Made by a program: the position numbers and the translations under genes. A stretch of DNA of 64,000 bases from Candidatus Gastranaerophilales bacterium (GTDB lineage: Bacteria; Cyanobacteriota; Vampirovibrionia; Gastranaerophilales; Gastranaerophilaceae). Where the stretch lies: positions 60,971 through 124,970 of the forward strand of contig CALUYD010000003.1 of NCBI GenBank assembly GCA_944324915.1, in the 5' to 3' direction. Under the pieces are notes generated by a model. That model saw only the letters and a program-made list of their open reading frames with translations, was not told the DNA's origin and made no database searches. This document shows positions 63,105 to 64,000 of the stretch, piece after piece (position 1 is the first letter of the stretch; the number at the start of each line of letters is the position of its first letter).

Positions 63105-64000
63105 ATGAATAAAGCAATGTATAGCGGAGCGCAAATACTTCTAAAATCGCTTTTAAAAGAAGGTGTAGAAGAAATTTTCGGATACCCCGGAGGTGTTGTC
63201 CTGCCGTTATATGATGCTTTGTACATGCAAAACGATATTAAGCATTATTTAGTTCGACACGAACAAGCAGCAGTTCATGCAGCAGAAGGTTATGCTAGAG
63301 TATCCGGAAAAGCAGGTGTTGCAATAGTAACCTCAGGCCCCGGGGCATGTAATACCATAACAGGTCTTGCTAACGCTTATTACGATGGAACTCCGATGGT
63401 TTTAATTACAGGGCAAGTTAATTCAAAATTAATCGGAGCTGACGCCTTTCAAGAAGCAGATGTTGTTGGGATTACTCGTTCATGCTGTAAACATAATTAT
63501 CTTGTTAAAGATGTTAAAGATTTAGCAAGAATAGTTAAAGAAGCATTCTACATTGCAACAACAGGCAAAAAAGGACCTGTTGTTATAGATATACCTGTTG
63601 ATATATTTAATGCAAAATATACTTTTGATTATCCTAAAAATGTTGAACTTGTAGGATATAACCCAAATTACAAAGGTCATCCATTACAAATTCAAAGAGC
63701 ACTTGAAACACTTTTTGAATCAAAAAGACCTGTAATTATTTCAGGCGGCGGAGTTATGGCGTCAAACGCAAGCAAAGAACTGAAAGAAATTGCAACAAGA
63801 TTGCATATCCCTGTTGTTCATACCTTAATGGGCACAGGAACTTTCCCTGATAACCTTGAAACAAGCCTTGGCATGATGGGAATGCATGGAAATTATTGCG
63901 CAAATTTAACAGTTGCAAATGCTGATGTTATTTTTGCAATAGGAACACGTTTTTCTGATAGAATTACAGGCTGTCTAAAGAAATTTGCAAGAGATGCGCA
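63105..64000 (+). CDS. ilvB: Acetolactate synthase large subunit, N-terminal part (cut by window edge)
   Basis: About 298 residues are visible from the ATG at 63105 (AGAGG site 7 bases upstream). The TPP-binding PYR domain shows GYPGGVVLPLYDAL, the catalytic-Glu segment VRHEQAAVHAAEGYARVSG, and TSGPGACNTITGLANAYYD. The FAD-type central domain follows (SGGGVMASNASK, ADVIFAIGTRFSDRITG). It makes acetolactate for valine, leucine and isoleucine. The ilvN regulatory subunit would lie beyond the window. Confidence 0.96.
   Translation, partial: MNKAMYSGAQILLKSLLKEGVEEIFGYPGGVVLPLYDALYMQNDIKHYLVRHEQAAVHAAEGYARVSGKAGVAIVTSGPGACNTITGLANAYYDGTPMVLITGQVNSKLIGADAFQEADVVGITRSCCKHNYLVKDVKDLARIVKEAFYIATTGKKGPVVIDIPVDIFNAKYTFDYPKNVELVGYNPNYKGHPLQIQRALETLFESKRPVIISGGGVMASNASKELKEIATRLHIPVVHTLMGTGTFPDNLETSLGMMGMHGNYCANLTVANADVIFAIGTRFSDRITGCLKKFARDA

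Overview
The window reads as an ordinary chromosomal segment of a low-GC bacterium with a double membrane and flagella. Outer-membrane and LPS genes (kdsB, an lptD-like gene, a beta-barrel-like protein), a TrpD-like protein, a separate-subunit acetyl-CoA carboxylase with the order efp-accB-accC, a cyanobacterial/plant-type divergent PAP2 protein and flagellar genes without any photosynthesis gene together suggest a non-photosynthetic relative of Cyanobacteria (Melainabacteria/Vampirovibrionia, for example a gut Gastranaerophilales). This placement is inference from gene content and AT-rich composition; no rRNA gene is present to confirm it.

Layout. 1-7.1 kb: sbcC (cut by the window edge) and sbcD, a membrane glycosyltransferase-like protein, hypotheticals, a barrel-like exported protein and a TrpD-like protein that has lost its catalytic motifs. 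7.2-22.8 kb: rpsP, an aminotransferase, a set of exported/TPR proteins, kdsB and lptD-like, an M23 peptidoglycan hydrolase with a 34-residue membrane protein ahead of it, a nuclease-like/phospholipase D fusion, the conserved rplS-rbgA-rnhB set, and flagellin. 22.9-31.9 kb: cca, accC, accB, efp on the minus strand, a HEAT-like protein, PAP2-like, polyprenyl synthase and rsgA, then accD-accA. 31.9-42.2 kb: flagellar export genes fliP-fliQ-fliR-flhB, an interrupting minus-strand tagged protein, then an operon from a consensus promoter: flhA, PilZ protein, small membrane protein, histidine kinase, response regulator/HD-GYP protein and a P-loop protein. 42.2-47.3 kb: small hypotheticals, ndk-tgt, rpsL-rpsG (not followed by fusA/tuf), and a radical SAM protein.

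47.3-60.9 kb is the accessory and most interesting region. A GC-rich, hairpin-rich segment bounded by repeated copies of the 5' end and leader of tRNA-Pro(GGG) is followed by three tandem paralogues. Each has an N-terminal helical repeat array and a C-terminal protein-kinase-like domain. Next come two small proteins, a protein ending in a HELGH zinc-metallopeptidase domain reminiscent of the anthrax lethal factor fold, and a 1219-residue protein with solenoid, glycine-rich, 9-residue-repeat and duplicated helical segments and an unrecognised C-terminal domain.

Many of these proteins lack a Sec signal but carry a short motif of the form [S/N]-F-x-[G/A/S] near the N-terminus, mostly preceded by Asn/Lys-rich sequence. 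The same motif occurs in tagged proteins elsewhere, including one between flhB and flhA. A working hypothesis is that it marks substrates of a dedicated export route and that the 47.8-60.9 kb cluster encodes host- or competitor-directed effectors. The last 3 kb carry glgA, ruvA and the start of ilvB. No CRISPR array, rRNA gene, transposase or phage structural gene was seen.
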